Shown one piece after another: positions 17,670-28,281 of a DNA stretch of 64,000 nucleotides. The stretch comes from Paraglaciecola sp. Its GTDB lineage: Bacteria; Pseudomonadota; Gammaproteobacteria; Enterobacterales; Alteromonadaceae. The DNA is taken from contig JAACSL010000001.1 in the NCBI GenBank assembly GCA_009993955.1, positions 248,001 through 312,000 on the forward strand. The letters are read 5' to 3'. Within the stretch, counting starts at the first letter, position 1, and each line of letters opens with the position of its first letter. The position numbers and the translations under genes were made by a program. The notes below the pieces were generated by a model that was not told where the DNA came from, made no database searches, and saw only the letters and a program-made list of their open reading frames with translations.

Positions 17670-20162
17670 CTATTCAACTTCACAAGGTTGTAAGTGCCAA
17701 ATCCGCTCAACGTAATCTTTGATAGAACGATCTGAGGTAAATTTACCCATTCTCGCTGTATTCAAAATTGCCATGCGTGCCCATTGTTTTTGGTCTTTGA
17801 ATGCGCTATTCGCCCGCTGTTGTGCGTCAGAATAGGATTCAAAATCAGCAAGGACTTTATAAGGATCACCGCCCTCTAAAAGACTGTGTTTAACCGAAGC
17901 TAATGCCCCCGGCTTGCCCGGTGTGAAGTAGTCGGTTTCTAACCAATCCAAGATGGCTTTGATTTCTCGGTTATTATCATAATAGTCAAAGGGGTTATAG
18001 CCACTGTCATTTAGGGCTTGAACCTCGTCTACCGTCAAACCAAAGATGAAAATATTCTCATCACCCACTTCTTCGGCAATTTCAATGTTTGCCCCATCCA
18101 GCGTGCCAATTGTCAGTGCGCCATTTAATGATAACTTCATGTTACCTGTGCCTGAGGCCTCTTTACCCGCAGTGGAAATTTGCTCGGATATGTCGGCAGC
18201 GGGGATCATCTTCTCCGCTAGGCTGACCCGATAATTGGGTAAAAACACCACTTTCAATTTGTGGTTAACACGCTTGTCATTATTGATGCGCAGTGCCACT
18301 TGGTTGATGGCATAGATAATATCTTTTGCCAGTTTGTAACCAGGGGCAGCCTTGGCCCCAAATAAAAATACTTGAGGGTGCATATCGTAATTAGGATTGG
18401 CCAACAAACGCCGATATAACGCCATAATATGCAGCAAGTTCAAGTGTTGGCGTTTGTATTCATGCAAGCGCTTAATTTGAATATCAAAAATTGCTTTTGG
18501 ATCAATCTCGACCCCCGTCAACGCCAGCACTTCAGCCGCTAATGACACTTTATTTTCATGTTTGATTTGCATGAATTGCTGTTGAAATTTGCTGTCATCC
18601 GCAAACTTAGCTAAGTCTTGCAATTTATCTAAATGTAAGGGCCAATCTTTACCAATTTTTTCATCAATTAACGCCGATAGTTTGGGGTTACACGCCTTCA
18701 GCCAACGTCGTGGCGTTATGCCATTGGTCACATTAGTGAGCTTGCCAGGCCACATTTGGTCAAATTCTGGAAACAGATTCTTTTTCACCAAGGCTGAATG
18801 AATTTCAGCGACACCGTTCACCGCAAAAGAGCCAATGACACACAAGTTACCCATGCGTACCATTTTTTCACTGCCCTCTTCGATGATGGATAGTTTGCGT
18901 TTAACGGCAACATCACCGGGCCATTTTTGCTCGACTTCCATCATAAAACGACGATTAATTTCGTAGATAATTTCTAAATGACGCGGCAGTATTTTTTCAA
19001 ACATCCGTGCCGGCCATTTTTCTAGTGCTTCTGGCAAGAGGGTATGGTTGGTGTAGGCAAATGACCGACTACTGATTTGCCACGCGGTGTCCCAATCTAA
19101 CTCGGCACGGTCTAACAAAATACGCATCAGTTCGGGAATGGCAATAGCTGGATGGGTATCGTTGAGTTGAATTACTACCTGCGAAGAGAAACGCCCCCAG
19201 TTGTCGCCGTGGGCGCGTTTGTATCGACGAATAATGTCTTTGAGCGAACAAGCCGTGAAAAAGTATTGCTGTATGAGGCGCAGCTCCTTCCCTGCTTCGG
19301 TTTCGTCATTGGGGTACAATACTTTGGATATTGTTTCAGCTTGCACGTTTTCTTTTTGTGCATCTAAGTAGCCACCCGCATTAAATACATCCCAGTTGAA
19401 GTAACTGGATGCCTGACTTTCCCATAAGCGCAATACGTTAACCGTTTTACCGCCATAACCCACTACCGGTATGTCCCACGGCAAGCCCTTGACAATTAAG
19501 CCTGGGTGCCACTCTTTGTGGATGCGGCCATTTTCACCATATTTTGTTTCAACGTAGCCGTACAGTGGAATTTCTTGAATGGATTCTGGGCGACAAATTT
19601 CCCAAGGATTGCCGTAGTCGCGCCAACTGTCCGGACGTTCAATTTGCTCGCCGTTTTTAATCTCTTGCCTAAACAGGCCGTGTTCGTAATGCAGGCCATA
19701 ACCTACAGCAGGCAGATCGAAGGTGGCCAATGAATCGATGAAACAGGCGGCCAATCGCCCCAAACCACCATTGCCAAGGGCCATATCTGGCTCTTCTTCC
19801 ATCACATCACTTAAGTTAACCCCAAGTTCTTTTAACGCCATATCAGTGGCTTCGAACATGCCTAAATTGTGCAAATTGTTCGACATTAAACGGCCCATCA
19901 GAAACTCGGCTGAAAAATAATGCACTGCACGTGTATCGTTGAGGTAATGGGTTTTCTGGGTGAGGCGCAATTGTTCCAATACTTGCTCTTGCACAGCCGC
20001 ACACGTGGCCTTCCACCAAGCGTGGTTATTGGCTTTGTTTTCATCTGTGCCCAATGAGCAATGCAGGTGACGAACAATGGCATCTTTGATGGCTTTTTTG
20101 TCCAAGGCCTTGTCTTGACTTGCTGATGCAGCGGTTTTTGCTTTAGTGGATTTCACACTCAT
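17670..20162 (-). CDS. glgP: Glycogen phosphorylase
   Basis: 830 residues from ATG 20162, which has an AGAGGA ribosome site six bases away; the track's TTG 20168 is less likely. The enzyme releases glucose-1-phosphate from glycogen or maltodextrin using pyridoxal phosphate. '[21 protein letters not shown]' lies near residue 125, '[14 protein letters not shown]' in the middle, and the PLP-lysine region '[27 protein letters not shown]' near residue 665. The product feeds Pgm, encoded just upstream on the same strand but separated by a terminator. No other glycogen genes (glgA, B, C, X) are in the window. Confidence 0.97.
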   Translation of the reverse strand: MSVKSTKAKTAASASQDKALDKKAIKDAIVRHLHCSLGTDENKANNHAWWKATCAAVQEQVLEQLRLTQKTHYLNDTRAVHYFSAEFLMGRLMSNNLHNLGMFEATDMALKELGVNLSDVMEEEPDMALGNGGLGRLAACFIDSLATFDLPAVGYGLHYEHGLFRQEIKNGEQIERPDSWRDYGNPWEICRPESIQEIPLYGYVETKYGENGRIHKEWHPGLIVKGLPWDIPVVGYGGKTVNVLRLWESQASSYFNWDVFNAGGYLDAQKENVQAETISKVLYPNDETEAGKELRLIQQYFFTACSLKDIIRRYKRAHGDNWGRFSSQVVIQLNDTHPAIAIPELMRILLDRAELDWDTAWQISSRSFAYTNHTLLPEALEKWPARMFEKILPRHLEIIYEINRRFMMEVEQKWPGDVAVKRKLSIIEEGSEKMVRMGNLCVIGSFAVNGVAEIHSALVKKNLFPEFDQMWPGKLTNVTNGITPRRWLKACNPKLSALIDEKIGKDWPLHLDKLQDLAKFADDSKFQQQFMQIKHENKVSLAAEVLALTGVEIDPKAIFDIQIKRLHEYKRQHLNLLHIMALYRRLLANPNYDMHPQVFLFGAKAAPGYKLAKDIIYAINQVALRINNDKRVNHKLKVVFLPNYRVSLAEKMIPAADISEQISTAGKEASGTGNMKLSLNGALTIGTLDGANIEIAEEVGDENIFIFGLTVDEVQALNDSGYNPFDYYDNNREIKAILDWLETDYFTPGKPGALASVKHSLLEGGDPYKVLADFESYSDAQQRANSAFKDQKQWARMAILNTARMGKFTSDRSIKDYVERIWHLQPCEVE

Positions 20163-20318
20163 AAACAATCCTCTTAACCTTAATGTTTGTTACTCGGCCA
20201 CTGAACATGCTTAGCAATCGCTGTGACCAAATTGTAATTTAATTACAGTTTAATACGATAAGACTAGTTTTAGCAGGATTTTCTTCAGTACATTGTTATT
20301 TCTTTGTTATTTTTTAGC

Positions 20319-20346
20319 AAAAAGCCAAGCTTTTACAAGCTTGGCT
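20319..20346 (-). terminator. Rho-independent terminator after pgm
   Basis: A perfect 10-base stem, AGCCAAGCTT / AAGCTTGGCT, with loop TTAC. It is followed on the minus strand by a T5 run and lies 38 bases past the pgm stop. Confidence 0.85.
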
Positions 20347-20383
20347 GTAATAATTTTACATTTTGGCAACGTATCATTTATGC

Positions 20384-22039
20384 CTACTTTACATTGGCAG
20401 CTTTAAACACCTGGTCAACCAAACTTTGGGCTTCTTTGACTAATTTATCGAGGTGCTCTTTTCCTTTAAAACTTTCCGCATAAATTTTATAGACATCTTC
20501 GGTGCCAGAGGGACGCGCGGCAAACCAACCATTTTCAGTACTGACTTTTACGCCGCCAATGGCAGCATTATTACCGGGGGCGTGAGTTTGAATTTGAATG
20601 ATTTTTTCCCCTGCTAGTTCAGTATTGGTGATCACACTGACATCCATCTTGCTCAATACTTGTTTCTGTTGATGATTTGCCGCCACATCGATACGTGTAT
20701 ATACCGGAGCAGAAAAACGTTCGGTCAGTTCCAAATAATGCTGACCGGGATCTTTGCCAGTCACCGCCAAAATTTCGGCAGCCAATAAACACAGAATAAT
20801 GCCGTCTTTGTCGGTTGCCCAAGGTTCACCGTTGCGACGCAAAAATATGCCACCTGCGCTTTCCTCACCAGCAAACCCAATCTCTTGATGCAACAACCCC
20901 TGCACAAACCATTTAAATCCCACGGGCATTTCAGCTAATTCTCGGCCCATGCTGCTCACCACCCGATCGATCATACTGCTGGAAACCAGGGTCTTGCCTA
21001 CTTTGACGTTTTTTGGCCAATCAGGACGATGTTGAAACAGATAAGCTATGGCCACGGCTAAATAATGATTTGGATTCATCAAACCACTTTGTGGTGTAAC
21101 AATGCCATGACGGTCAAAGTCTGGATCGTTGCCAAAGGCGAGATCAAACTTGTCACACATGTCGATGAGGCCCGCCATCGCATAAGGAGAGGAGCAATCC
21201 ATGCGGATTTTGCCGTCTTTGTCGCAGCGCATGAAAGCAAATTGCTGATCAACGCTGTTGTTCACCACGTCGATATTGATATTGTAACGTTTGGCAATTT
21301 TGTCCCAATATCCAAGACCCGCACCACCCAATGGATCGGTACCCAAGCGCAAACCTGCCTTCGCGATGGCCTCCATGTCAATAACTTGCTCTAACTCATT
21401 AATATAGTTTTCGGCGAAATCCATCTCTTGCACATAACCCGATGACAGTGCCTCGGCGAGTGAAAGGCGTTTGACCTCCACCATACCTGCTTTAATTAGC
21501 TGATTAGCGCGATTTTGAATGAGAGTAGTCACGTCACTATCGGCAGGGCCACCATGTGGAGGATTATATTTAAAACCGCCGTCTTCTGGCGGGTTATGGG
21601 AAGGGGTAATCACCACACCATCGGCTAATTCGCTGCTTTTGCCACGATTATAATTCAGTATTGCGTGGGAGATGACGGGTGTGGGTGTGTAGCCTCTGTT
21701 TTCCTGCACATATAACTGCACGCCATTGGCAGCCAGAACTTCCACGGCAGTGGAAAAAGCGGCTTCAGACAAAGCATGGGTATCCATGCCCATCAATAAT
21801 GGCCCTGTGGTGCCCTGACTCACACGGTATTCAGCCAAGGCCTGACAAATGGCAGCGATGTGGGTATCGGTAAACGTATTGAGTAAGGCACTTCCTCTAT
21901 GACCCGAGGTACCAAAAGCAACTAACTGGGTGTTGTCTGTTATATCAGGTTTGTTGCTGTAATAAGCGCTCACCAAGCGTGCGACGTTGACTAACTGTGC
22001 CTTACTCGCTGGCTTACCAGCATTGGGATGACGTGCCAT
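20384..22039 (-). CDS. pgm: Phosphoglucomutase (alpha-D-glucose phosphate-specific)
   Basis: 551 residues, the size of the E. coli Pgm type. It interconverts glucose-1-phosphate and glucose-6-phosphate. The phosphoserine loop is '[24 protein letters not shown]' near residue 145, the magnesium loop '[10 protein letters not shown]' near residue 305, the sugar-binding loop 'GEESAGG' near residue 395, and the phosphate-binding '[16 protein letters not shown]' near the end. It lies 22 bases after seqA, the same seqA-pgm order as in E. coli. Confidence 0.96.
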   Translation of the reverse strand: MARHPNAGKPASKAQLVNVARLVSAYYSNKPDITDNTQLVAFGTSGHRGSALLNTFTDTHIAAICQALAEYRVSQGTTGPLLMGMDTHALSEAAFSTAVEVLAANGVQLYVQENRGYTPTPVISHAILNYNRGKSSELADGVVITPSHNPPEDGGFKYNPPHGGPADSDVTTLIQNRANQLIKAGMVEVKRLSLAEALSSGYVQEMDFAENYINELEQVIDMEAIAKAGLRLGTDPLGGAGLGYWDKIAKRYNINIDVVNNSVDQQFAFMRCDKDGKIRMDCSSPYAMAGLIDMCDKFDLAFGNDPDFDRHGIVTPQSGLMNPNHYLAVAIAYLFQHRPDWPKNVKVGKTLVSSSMIDRVVSSMGRELAEMPVGFKWFVQGLLHQEIGFAGEESAGGIFLRRNGEPWATDKDGIILCLLAAEILAVTGKDPGQHYLELTERFSAPVYTRIDVAANHQQKQVLSKMDVSVITNTELAGEKIIQIQTHAPGNNAAIGGVKVSTENGWFAARPSGTEDVYKIYAESFKGKEHLDKLVKEAQSLVDQVFKAANVK

Positions 22040-22061
22040 AATGTTCCTTACTCGATGTGGG

Positions 22062-22610
22062 TTATTTGGTTGATTCTGTTGCTGACTCTGGGTAAAACAA
22101 AGTGGTCAACTGAGTGACTTGTTGTTCAGAATAGCCAAGCAATTGCGCAACTTCCGTCAGCATTGTGACTTTTTTTGCCGTATTGTTATTGGTAATCACC
22201 CAATAAGTCGAATCAGCGATGGCTTTGGGGTTGGTGCTGCTGCCACTGGCTAACAAGGTCTCTTTGCTGGTAGCAAAATACGTCCGGTTGCGCCCTCCCA
22301 TACCTAATACCTTGGCAAAGTCTTCTTGATGATGATGATGCAATAAAGCCAACATGCGTAAAAACCGACTCACGACTTTTGGTTCGTTGGTCAAATCTAA
22401 TTGCGCGGCATCTGCCAGACACTGTGCCTGAGCATTCACACCATGAGAGAGCACTTGGCTTGTTGTAGATGGCTGACTTGAAGATTTTACTTTCGCCACG
22501 GAATTTGGCATCACCAAACGTCGTAGTATGTCTGATGCACTTTCACCGATGTGCTGGGTTTGTGAAGCGATGAAATGATAGAGGTCGTCGTCTATTTCGA
22601 TATGTTTCAT
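22062..22610 (-). CDS. seqA: Negative modulator of initiation of replication SeqA
   Basis: 182 residues. The N-terminal oligomerisation segment '[33 protein letters not shown]' and the C-terminal DNA-binding part with '[15 protein letters not shown]' are characteristic. SeqA binds hemimethylated GATC sites and sequesters newly replicated origins, so its presence implies Dam methylation in this organism. It is the first gene of the seqA-pgm operon and is transcribed away from the MoxR gene cluster, with 200 bases between. Confidence 0.96.
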   Translation of the reverse strand: MKHIEIDDDLYHFIASQTQHIGESASDILRRLVMPNSVAKVKSSSQPSTTSQVLSHGVNAQAQCLADAAQLDLTNEPKVVSRFLRMLALLHHHHQEDFAKVLGMGGRNRTYFATSKETLLASGSSTNPKAIADSTYWVITNNNTAKKVTMLTEVAQLLGYSEQQVTQLTTLFYPESATESTK

Positions 22611-22811
22611 TGTTATTTTTATCGTTAATGAATGGATTAAACACTGAATGCTTAATTATACGGATTGCCCCAGGCAATTCACGGAATAATTAAACTTTAC
22701 TGATGACACCCCCAATTTTATACCTGAGATGGGCAAACAATACCCGAGTAGTGAACAAATTATCTTAAAACTCAGTAACATGAACTAGAGTTGTAACGGT
22801 AAACAGCAAAC

Positions 22812-23771
22812 ATGTTTGCTCAATTAAATTCACCACTACAAGTTGAAGCCATGACCCAAGCCCTATTAGAACAAGCCATTGCCCAAAGTTGCCGCGCCTT
22901 AATTGGCAAACAACAACAGATAAAATTGGCCCTGACGTGCCTGTTAGCCAATGGCCACCTGCTAATTGAAGACTTACCGGGTATGGGGAAAACAACCTTG
23001 TCTCATAGCATTGCCAAAGTGTTAGGCATGCAATATGCGCGGATTCAGTTTACTTCTGACTTGCTCCCTGCCGACATGTTAGGCATTTCTATTTTTGATA
23101 ATCAACAACAGCAATTTCATTTTCACCCAGGACCAATTTTCAGTCAGCTGGTGCTAGCCGACGAAATCAACCGTGCCAGTCCTAAAACTCAAAGCGCTTT
23201 GCTCGAGGCGATGGAAGAAAGACAAGTCAGTATGGATGGTCAGACACGAGCCTTGCCCAGCCCATTTTTTGTTATTGGCACCCAAAATCCCCTGCATCAA
23301 GCCGGCACCTATCCATTGCCTGAATCACAATTAGACCGTTTTTTAATGCGGATCCAATTGGGTTACCCAGACAAAGAAGCGGAAAAAGCCATGTTGCAGC
23401 AGCCAGTGAATGGCGACAAGCTGATTCTTGAAACGGTGATGAGCTGTGAACAGTTTATCAAGGCACAACAAGAGGCAATGCAAGTTCATGCCTCGGAAGC
23501 CGTCCTCAACTACATAGTGCGCCTCGTCACCTTTAGTCGTGAAAGCCAACAGTTTGCCAACCCTTTGTCACCCCGCGCGTCGAAAGCATTGCTGAGCGCG
23601 GCGCGAGGTTGGGCGTTTATTAACAAACGTGATTATGTATTGCCTGAGGATATTCAAGCCATTTTGCCTGCTGTGGCCGAGCATAGACTACGCAGTGCGT
23701 CTACAGATATCGCGGCGCAAGGTAGCCTGAGTAAAATCTTGTTAGAAGCAGTCGATCCCTTGGTCAACTGA
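22812..23771 (+). CDS. MoxR-type AAA+ ATPase
   Basis: 319 residues. Walker A is in 'EDLPGMGKTTLSHSIA' near residue 60, Walker B in 'VLADEINRASPKTQSALLEAMEERQVS' near residue 120, and sensor 1 in 'FVIGTQNPLHQAGTYPLPE'. MoxR ATPases are thought to act as chaperones that mature membrane-associated or metal-containing complexes. It heads a cluster with a DUF58 protein (10 bases on) and a TgpA-type transglutaminase, a common gammaproteobacterial trio; the client is unknown. Confidence 0.93.
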   Translation: MFAQLNSPLQVEAMTQALLEQAIAQSCRALIGKQQQIKLALTCLLANGHLLIEDLPGMGKTTLSHSIAKVLGMQYARIQFTSDLLPADMLGISIFDNQQQQFHFHPGPIFSQLVLADEINRASPKTQSALLEAMEERQVSMDGQTRALPSPFFVIGTQNPLHQAGTYPLPESQLDRFLMRIQLGYPDKEAEKAMLQQPVNGDKLILETVMSCEQFIKAQQEAMQVHASEAVLNYIVRLVTFSRESQQFANPLSPRASKALLSAARGWAFINKRDYVLPEDIQAILPAVAEHRLRSASTDIAAQGSLSKILLEAVDPLVN

Positions 23772-23781
23772 GTTCAGACCC

Positions 23782-24774
23782 ATGCAAATGTTGCAACAGT
23801 CCTTTCATCGCTGGTTAGACAAACGGATCCCCGCAGCGGACAACTTTGCCCTCAATCACAAAACGATTTTTATTTTCCCTGCAAAATTTGGCTGGTTATA
23901 TTTGGCCTTGTGTACCCTGTTGTTTTTACTCGGGACAAATTATCAAAACAATTTGATGTTGTTGCTCTGTTATTTTTTATTGGCAGTGTTTTTAGTCAGC
24001 CTGATGGCAAGTTACAGTAACTTTGCCAAACTCACCGTCAGTATTGGCAAAATCCATCAAGTTTACGTCAATGATGACGTACAGATCCCACTATGGTTGA
24101 ATGCAAAGCAAAATTCTTCGACCTTCAGCGCTGCGATGCATGGCAGGATTAGCGCGCAATTTATGGGGCTATCTAGCGGTATTGATGTTGATTGTGACCA
24201 ATTAACCAATCCTGTGGCCTTGCCGTTACCCTGTAAAAAACGTGGGTGGCACGCCTTACCTCGCCTGACCTTGTCCAGTCTTTACCCCTTAGGTTTATTT
24301 CGCTGTTGGACCCACTTAGCCTTTCATAGCCGGGTACTGGTTTATCCGCTGCCGCTGGTCAATAACCTCAGCCCGCAGCATCGCCAAGCTGCAGGACACG
24401 ATGCCCAGCATGCCCACAAGCACAGCCATGACCCTAGCCTACAACATGACTTTTCACATTTAAAAGCCTATCAAACGGGTGAGTCATTGCGTCATGTAGC
24501 GTGGAAACAAGTAGCCAAAGGGCGTGGCATGGTCAGCAAACAATTTACTGGCCAACAACAGCAAGTTACTTGGCTTGAACTCGATACAACTGTGGAACTT
24601 GAACTGGCCATCAGTCGTCTGTGTTTCCAAGTGCTTGAGTTAAGTCGCTTCAACCATGTCTTTGGTTTTGTACTTGGGTCTTATGTGCTGGATCCAGATA
24701 GTGGTGAGTCACATCGACTCAACTGTTTACAGGCCTTAGCCAGCTACCCCAACATAGCCATGGTCGCAAACTGA
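23782..24774 (+). CDS. DUF58 domain-containing membrane protein
   Basis: 330 residues. Two hydrophobic segments lie near residues 35-75 ('FGWLYLALCTLLFLLGTNYQNNLMLLL' and the following stretch). The DUF58 signature 'LKAYQTGESLRHVAWKQVAKGRGMVSKQF' is near residue 230. A His-rich run ('HDAQHAHKHSHD') precedes it. DUF58 proteins accompany MoxR ATPases and may be their membrane-bound partner. It is separated from the MoxR gene by 10 bases and from the transglutaminase gene by 2. Confidence 0.9.
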   Translation: MQMLQQSFHRWLDKRIPAADNFALNHKTIFIFPAKFGWLYLALCTLLFLLGTNYQNNLMLLLCYFLLAVFLVSLMASYSNFAKLTVSIGKIHQVYVNDDVQIPLWLNAKQNSSTFSAAMHGRISAQFMGLSSGIDVDCDQLTNPVALPLPCKKRGWHALPRLTLSSLYPLGLFRCWTHLAFHSRVLVYPLPLVNNLSPQHRQAAGHDAQHAHKHSHDPSLQHDFSHLKAYQTGESLRHVAWKQVAKGRGMVSKQFTGQQQQVTWLELDTTVELELAISRLCFQVLELSRFNHVFGFVLGSYVLDPDSGESHRLNCLQALASYPNIAMVAN

Positions 24775-24776
24775 AT

Positions 24777-26885
24777 ATGCAGTGGTCAGTAAAATTCTGG
24801 CAACGGGAGACGACAAAGTCCGAGAATCTGCCTCGTCCTATTCAAGCAAAAAATCCCGCTCATCTATTCCTTGCTGCCATTCTTATTGTGTTCACTGTGA
24901 CACTTTATGAGCAAGTGATTGCTTGGATCAGTCTGCTGGTTGTTTGCGCGGTGGTGATCCGCAGTGCTATTTTTTTCGCCTATCAGAAACACTTACCCAG
25001 CATGCGCACCCTAAATTTGCTCGCCATATTGAGCACCCTAGGTTTGCTTTACTCCGCTTGGTCCTTGGGATTTTTGCTGGGCATGATCAATCTGTTAGTG
25101 TTGGCCTGCGCCTTAAAACTGATGCAAATGCGTAGTCAGAGAGACTTTTATCAGTTGATTGTCAGTACGCTATTTTTACTTGGTTGTGGTTTTATTTTTA
25201 ATCAATCCATATCCATGACGATCGTATATTCAGTGCTGACGTTGATGATCATAGTAGCCCTTGGTTTTTTTCATGCTCCCAGCTTAAGCTTAGGCCAACA
25301 AACTCGGCAACTGGGTTTACTCAGTTTGCAAGCCCTGCCCATTGGTTTACTGCTATTTTTACTGCTCCCCCAGCTTCCACCCTTGTGGCAAACGCCAAGA
25401 GCAAAAACCGCTGAAAGTGGTCTCGCAGAAAAGATTACCCCCGGTGACATAGCACGCTTATCCCAATCCAGCGCATTGGCATTTCGGGCAACGTTTGCAG
25501 ATGGCAGTCCTAATCACGCCAGCCGATATTGGCGCACCATTGTGATGGAAGACTTTGATGGCAGAAGTTGGCAAGTGCACCCAGTGCGTAAACAGCAACG
25601 TTTATTATTTCAGTCTATGCAACAGGAATTTAATCCTGTGCTCAGTGGCCCATACCGTGACTACGACATTATTGCCGAGGCCACGCAGCAAAGTTGGTTA
25701 CCCGCCCTAGACTTGGCCACGCCCTTAGGCGCAAAAAGTCAGAGTGAAATATGGCAGAGCAACGATTTCCAATTGATCAGCCTGCAACCCTTGGTGAGCA
25801 AATACCAGTATTCAGTGCGTTCTTTCATCGCTGCTATGCCCTATCAGGTGCTCAGCCAATTTGACCGAGAGCTCAATCTCAGTGTGCCCAAAACAGGCAA
25901 TCCGCGTACCCAAACATGGATTCAAGATTTACGCACGCTTTACCCACAAGACACGGTGTTTACTCAAGCCCTGCTCGACTATTTTGCTGGCCAAGGTTTT
26001 AGTTACACCCTACGACCCAGCGCCATGTTCATTGATCCCGTTGACACCTTTTTATTTGATACACGTGCTGGATTTTGCAGTCATTTTGCCAGTGCCTTAG
26101 CATATAGCCTGCGCTTGGCCGGCATACCTGCGCGTCTGGTCACAGGCTATCAGGGCGGAGAGCTCAGTACTAAGGTCAATCAAGCCGATTATATCAGTGT
26201 GTATCAATATGATGCCCACGCCTGGGTCGAGGCATGGTTTGCTGAAACAGGGTGGCGTCGTTTTGATCCAACGGCTCTGGTGGCACCCGATCGCATCAAT
26301 TTTGGCTTGCGCCAAGCCATGCAAGAAGAAGGCAGCTTCTTAGCTGACTCGCCTTTTTCCCTAGCGCGCTTAACCAATATCGCGGTATTCAATCAGCTAC
26401 GTTTGTGGTTAGCCGACGTAGATTACAATTGGAGTCGCTGGGTGCTTGGTTTTGATCGTCAAAAACAACAGGACTTATTCAAAGCCATAGTGGGTAAACT
26501 GACCCCGCAACGTTTGGCCCTGTTGGGCTTGGGGATTGTATCGATTATTGCCTTGTTATTACTGTTATTTTTCCTACCGCATTGGCTGGCAGGCAGAGTA
26601 AGTGGACCACAACGCTTTTACCTCGACGCCCTGCATGCCTTGTCAAAGGTGGGATTTTCCCGTCCACCTTGGCAAGGACCACAAGACTTTAACGACACAG
26701 TGGCCCAGCAGTTTTCAGCCGAGATCAAACAGCCTTTCGCTCAATTAACTGCACTTTATTTGCATAGCTATTATGCAAAAACCTCTTCCGCAGAAAAAGA
26801 AACTAGCCAAACAGAGCGCGTGACAAGGCAGATGAAACAACACCTCAGAAAATTAAAACGTGGGCTGCGTCAGGTTAAACCCTAA
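24777..26885 (+). CDS. TgpA-type transglutaminase (DUF3488/transglutaminase-like)
   Basis: 702 residues. Several transmembrane helices fill about residues 25-200, then a periplasmic part with the transglutaminase-like triad: Cys in 'DTRAGFCSHFASALAYSLRLAGIPARLVTGYQGG' near residue 435, His in 'YDAHAWVEAWF', and Asp in 'WRRFDPTALVAPDRI'. A further membrane helix follows near residue 590, with a cytoplasmic tail. This matches Pseudomonas TgpA, an essential membrane protein whose natural substrate is not established. It is the last gene of the MoxR-DUF58 cluster. Confidence 0.92.
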   Translation: MQWSVKFWQRETTKSENLPRPIQAKNPAHLFLAAILIVFTVTLYEQVIAWISLLVVCAVVIRSAIFFAYQKHLPSMRTLNLLAILSTLGLLYSAWSLGFLLGMINLLVLACALKLMQMRSQRDFYQLIVSTLFLLGCGFIFNQSISMTIVYSVLTLMIIVALGFFHAPSLSLGQQTRQLGLLSLQALPIGLLLFLLLPQLPPLWQTPRAKTAESGLAEKITPGDIARLSQSSALAFRATFADGSPNHASRYWRTIVMEDFDGRSWQVHPVRKQQRLLFQSMQQEFNPVLSGPYRDYDIIAEATQQSWLPALDLATPLGAKSQSEIWQSNDFQLISLQPLVSKYQYSVRSFIAAMPYQVLSQFDRELNLSVPKTGNPRTQTWIQDLRTLYPQDTVFTQALLDYFAGQGFSYTLRPSAMFIDPVDTFLFDTRAGFCSHFASALAYSLRLAGIPARLVTGYQGGELSTKVNQADYISVYQYDAHAWVEAWFAETGWRRFDPTALVAPDRINFGLRQAMQEEGSFLADSPFSLARLTNIAVFNQLRLWLADVDYNWSRWVLGFDRQKQQDLFKAIVGKLTPQRLALLGLGIVSIIALLLLLFFLPHWLAGRVSGPQRFYLDALHALSKVGFSRPPWQGPQDFNDTVAQQFSAEIKQPFAQLTALYLHSYYAKTSSAEKETSQTERVTRQMKQHLRKLKRGLRQVKP

Positions 26886-26910
26886 GGGATGTTACGGCCA
26901 CATGGCAGCT

Positions 26911-28209
26911 TTAAAACGCATCTTTTTCATCGGCCAATAAGTGCTCATGACGCAACACCTCTAACTGCTGAACCGTATTTGCCACGTCCATGTTCAACAT
27001 AAAGGCTACCATCAGCGCCATGGCCGGTTTAGAGAATACATCCGGTGTTTGGCGATCAAAAAACTGACTGAGGCTGTCGGCGTTTTTTAACAATTCATAA
27101 CCAATCGCGTTGAAGTAATTGAGGCTTGTCTCTGCATTGATGTTGGCGGGAAACCCCGCCGCATAATTGTTGTATTGCGCCTGCACATCCGCCCGCGCCA
27201 CAAACTGCATAAAGCGCTTGGCATGAGCAAGATTTTTGGTCTTAGCGTTGATAAAAAACACATCCGTCGGTGCTTCTTCCGTTTGCCCAACACTCGGGTT
27301 TATTTGCGGAAAAGGAAAGAAACCAATCTCCTCTTGCATACTGTCAGGCAGGCGAGTAGCTGCAAAGTTACCAATCAAGGTAAAGCCAGACAGTTCTCGA
27401 AAAATAAACGGCAGGGCCTCATTCCAATTTAGTTTTTCATGCCCCTGCAAAAAATAATCATTTTTCAATAATTTTTGCCAATATTCGAATACATGGACAA
27501 CACGCTGATCGGTAAACTCAATCTCGCCGCGCAGCAGTGCTTGATGGAAGTCATTCCCGTTTAAACGTAAATTTAAATAGTCAAACCAAGCAGCCACTGT
27601 CCAAGGATCCATACTGCCAATGGCAATGGGATTGATATTATGTTGTTTGAGCGTGGCACAGACATGAAGAAAATCTTGCCAACTTGTCGGTGTTGCTAAG
27701 TTTAAGCGGCGAAATAACGACTTTTTGTAAAAAAATCCCCAATGATAATAACTGATGGGCACCGCATATTTAGAATCGTGATAACTGACTAAGTCCGTCA
27801 AGGCGGGGGTAAACTGACGAGAAAAGTCCGAGTCTTGCCACATATCGTCTAAGTTAGCCACTAACCCCCCACGCACAAACTGCTGCAGTCGTTCGCCGCC
27901 GTGCCAAAAAAACACATCAGGGCCAGCACGTTTTGCCAACCATTCACTCACCAGCACCTTGTATTCTGGTGAGCGATACGCAATGAAATTCAAACCAATG
28001 TCTGGATTTTCCGCGGTGAACTGATCACCAAGGGCACTGAAATTACCCCGTTCTGTCGGGCTGTCCGTCAAGACAGCGATGGTGATGCTAGCAGAACAAT
28101 AAGCACTGGTTAAAACGGAGCATAAACACACTAGGGTGCAGCGCAGGGCACTGTGTGATATCGCCATGATGAGGGGAAAAATCGCTTGCTGGAATTGTTT
28201 TAAGATCAT
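26911..28209 (-). CDS. Extracellular solute-binding protein (sugar ABC type)
   Basis: 432 residues from ATG 28209, chosen for its AAGGG ribosome site. A signal peptide follows ('CTLVCLCSVLTSAYCSA'). The mature part starts 'SITIAVLTDSPTERGNFSAL' and continues with 'FTAENPDIGLNFIAYRS', 'VFFWHGGERLQQFVRGGLVANLDDMW' and 'PISYYHWGFFYKKSLF', typical of family 1 periplasmic binding proteins for sugars. No permease or ATPase genes are adjacent, so it is either an orphan binding protein or a sensor input component. ATG 28167 is an alternative start. Confidence 0.8.
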   Translation of the reverse strand: MILKQFQQAIFPLIMAISHSALRCTLVCLCSVLTSAYCSASITIAVLTDSPTERGNFSALGDQFTAENPDIGLNFIAYRSPEYKVLVSEWLAKRAGPDVFFWHGGERLQQFVRGGLVANLDDMWQDSDFSRQFTPALTDLVSYHDSKYAVPISYYHWGFFYKKSLFRRLNLATPTSWQDFLHVCATLKQHNINPIAIGSMDPWTVAAWFDYLNLRLNGNDFHQALLRGEIEFTDQRVVHVFEYWQKLLKNDYFLQGHEKLNWNEALPFIFRELSGFTLIGNFAATRLPDSMQEEIGFFPFPQINPSVGQTEEAPTDVFFINAKTKNLAHAKRFMQFVARADVQAQYNNYAAGFPANINAETSLNYFNAIGYELLKNADSLSQFFDRQTPDVFSKPAMALMVAFMLNMDVANTVQQLEVLRHEHLLADEKDAF

Positions 28210-28281
28210 CGCTGCCCTTGGCTCGCTTGATAATACTAACGCCAACCATGGCAACTATCTGTTTGTCTACTTTCGCATATT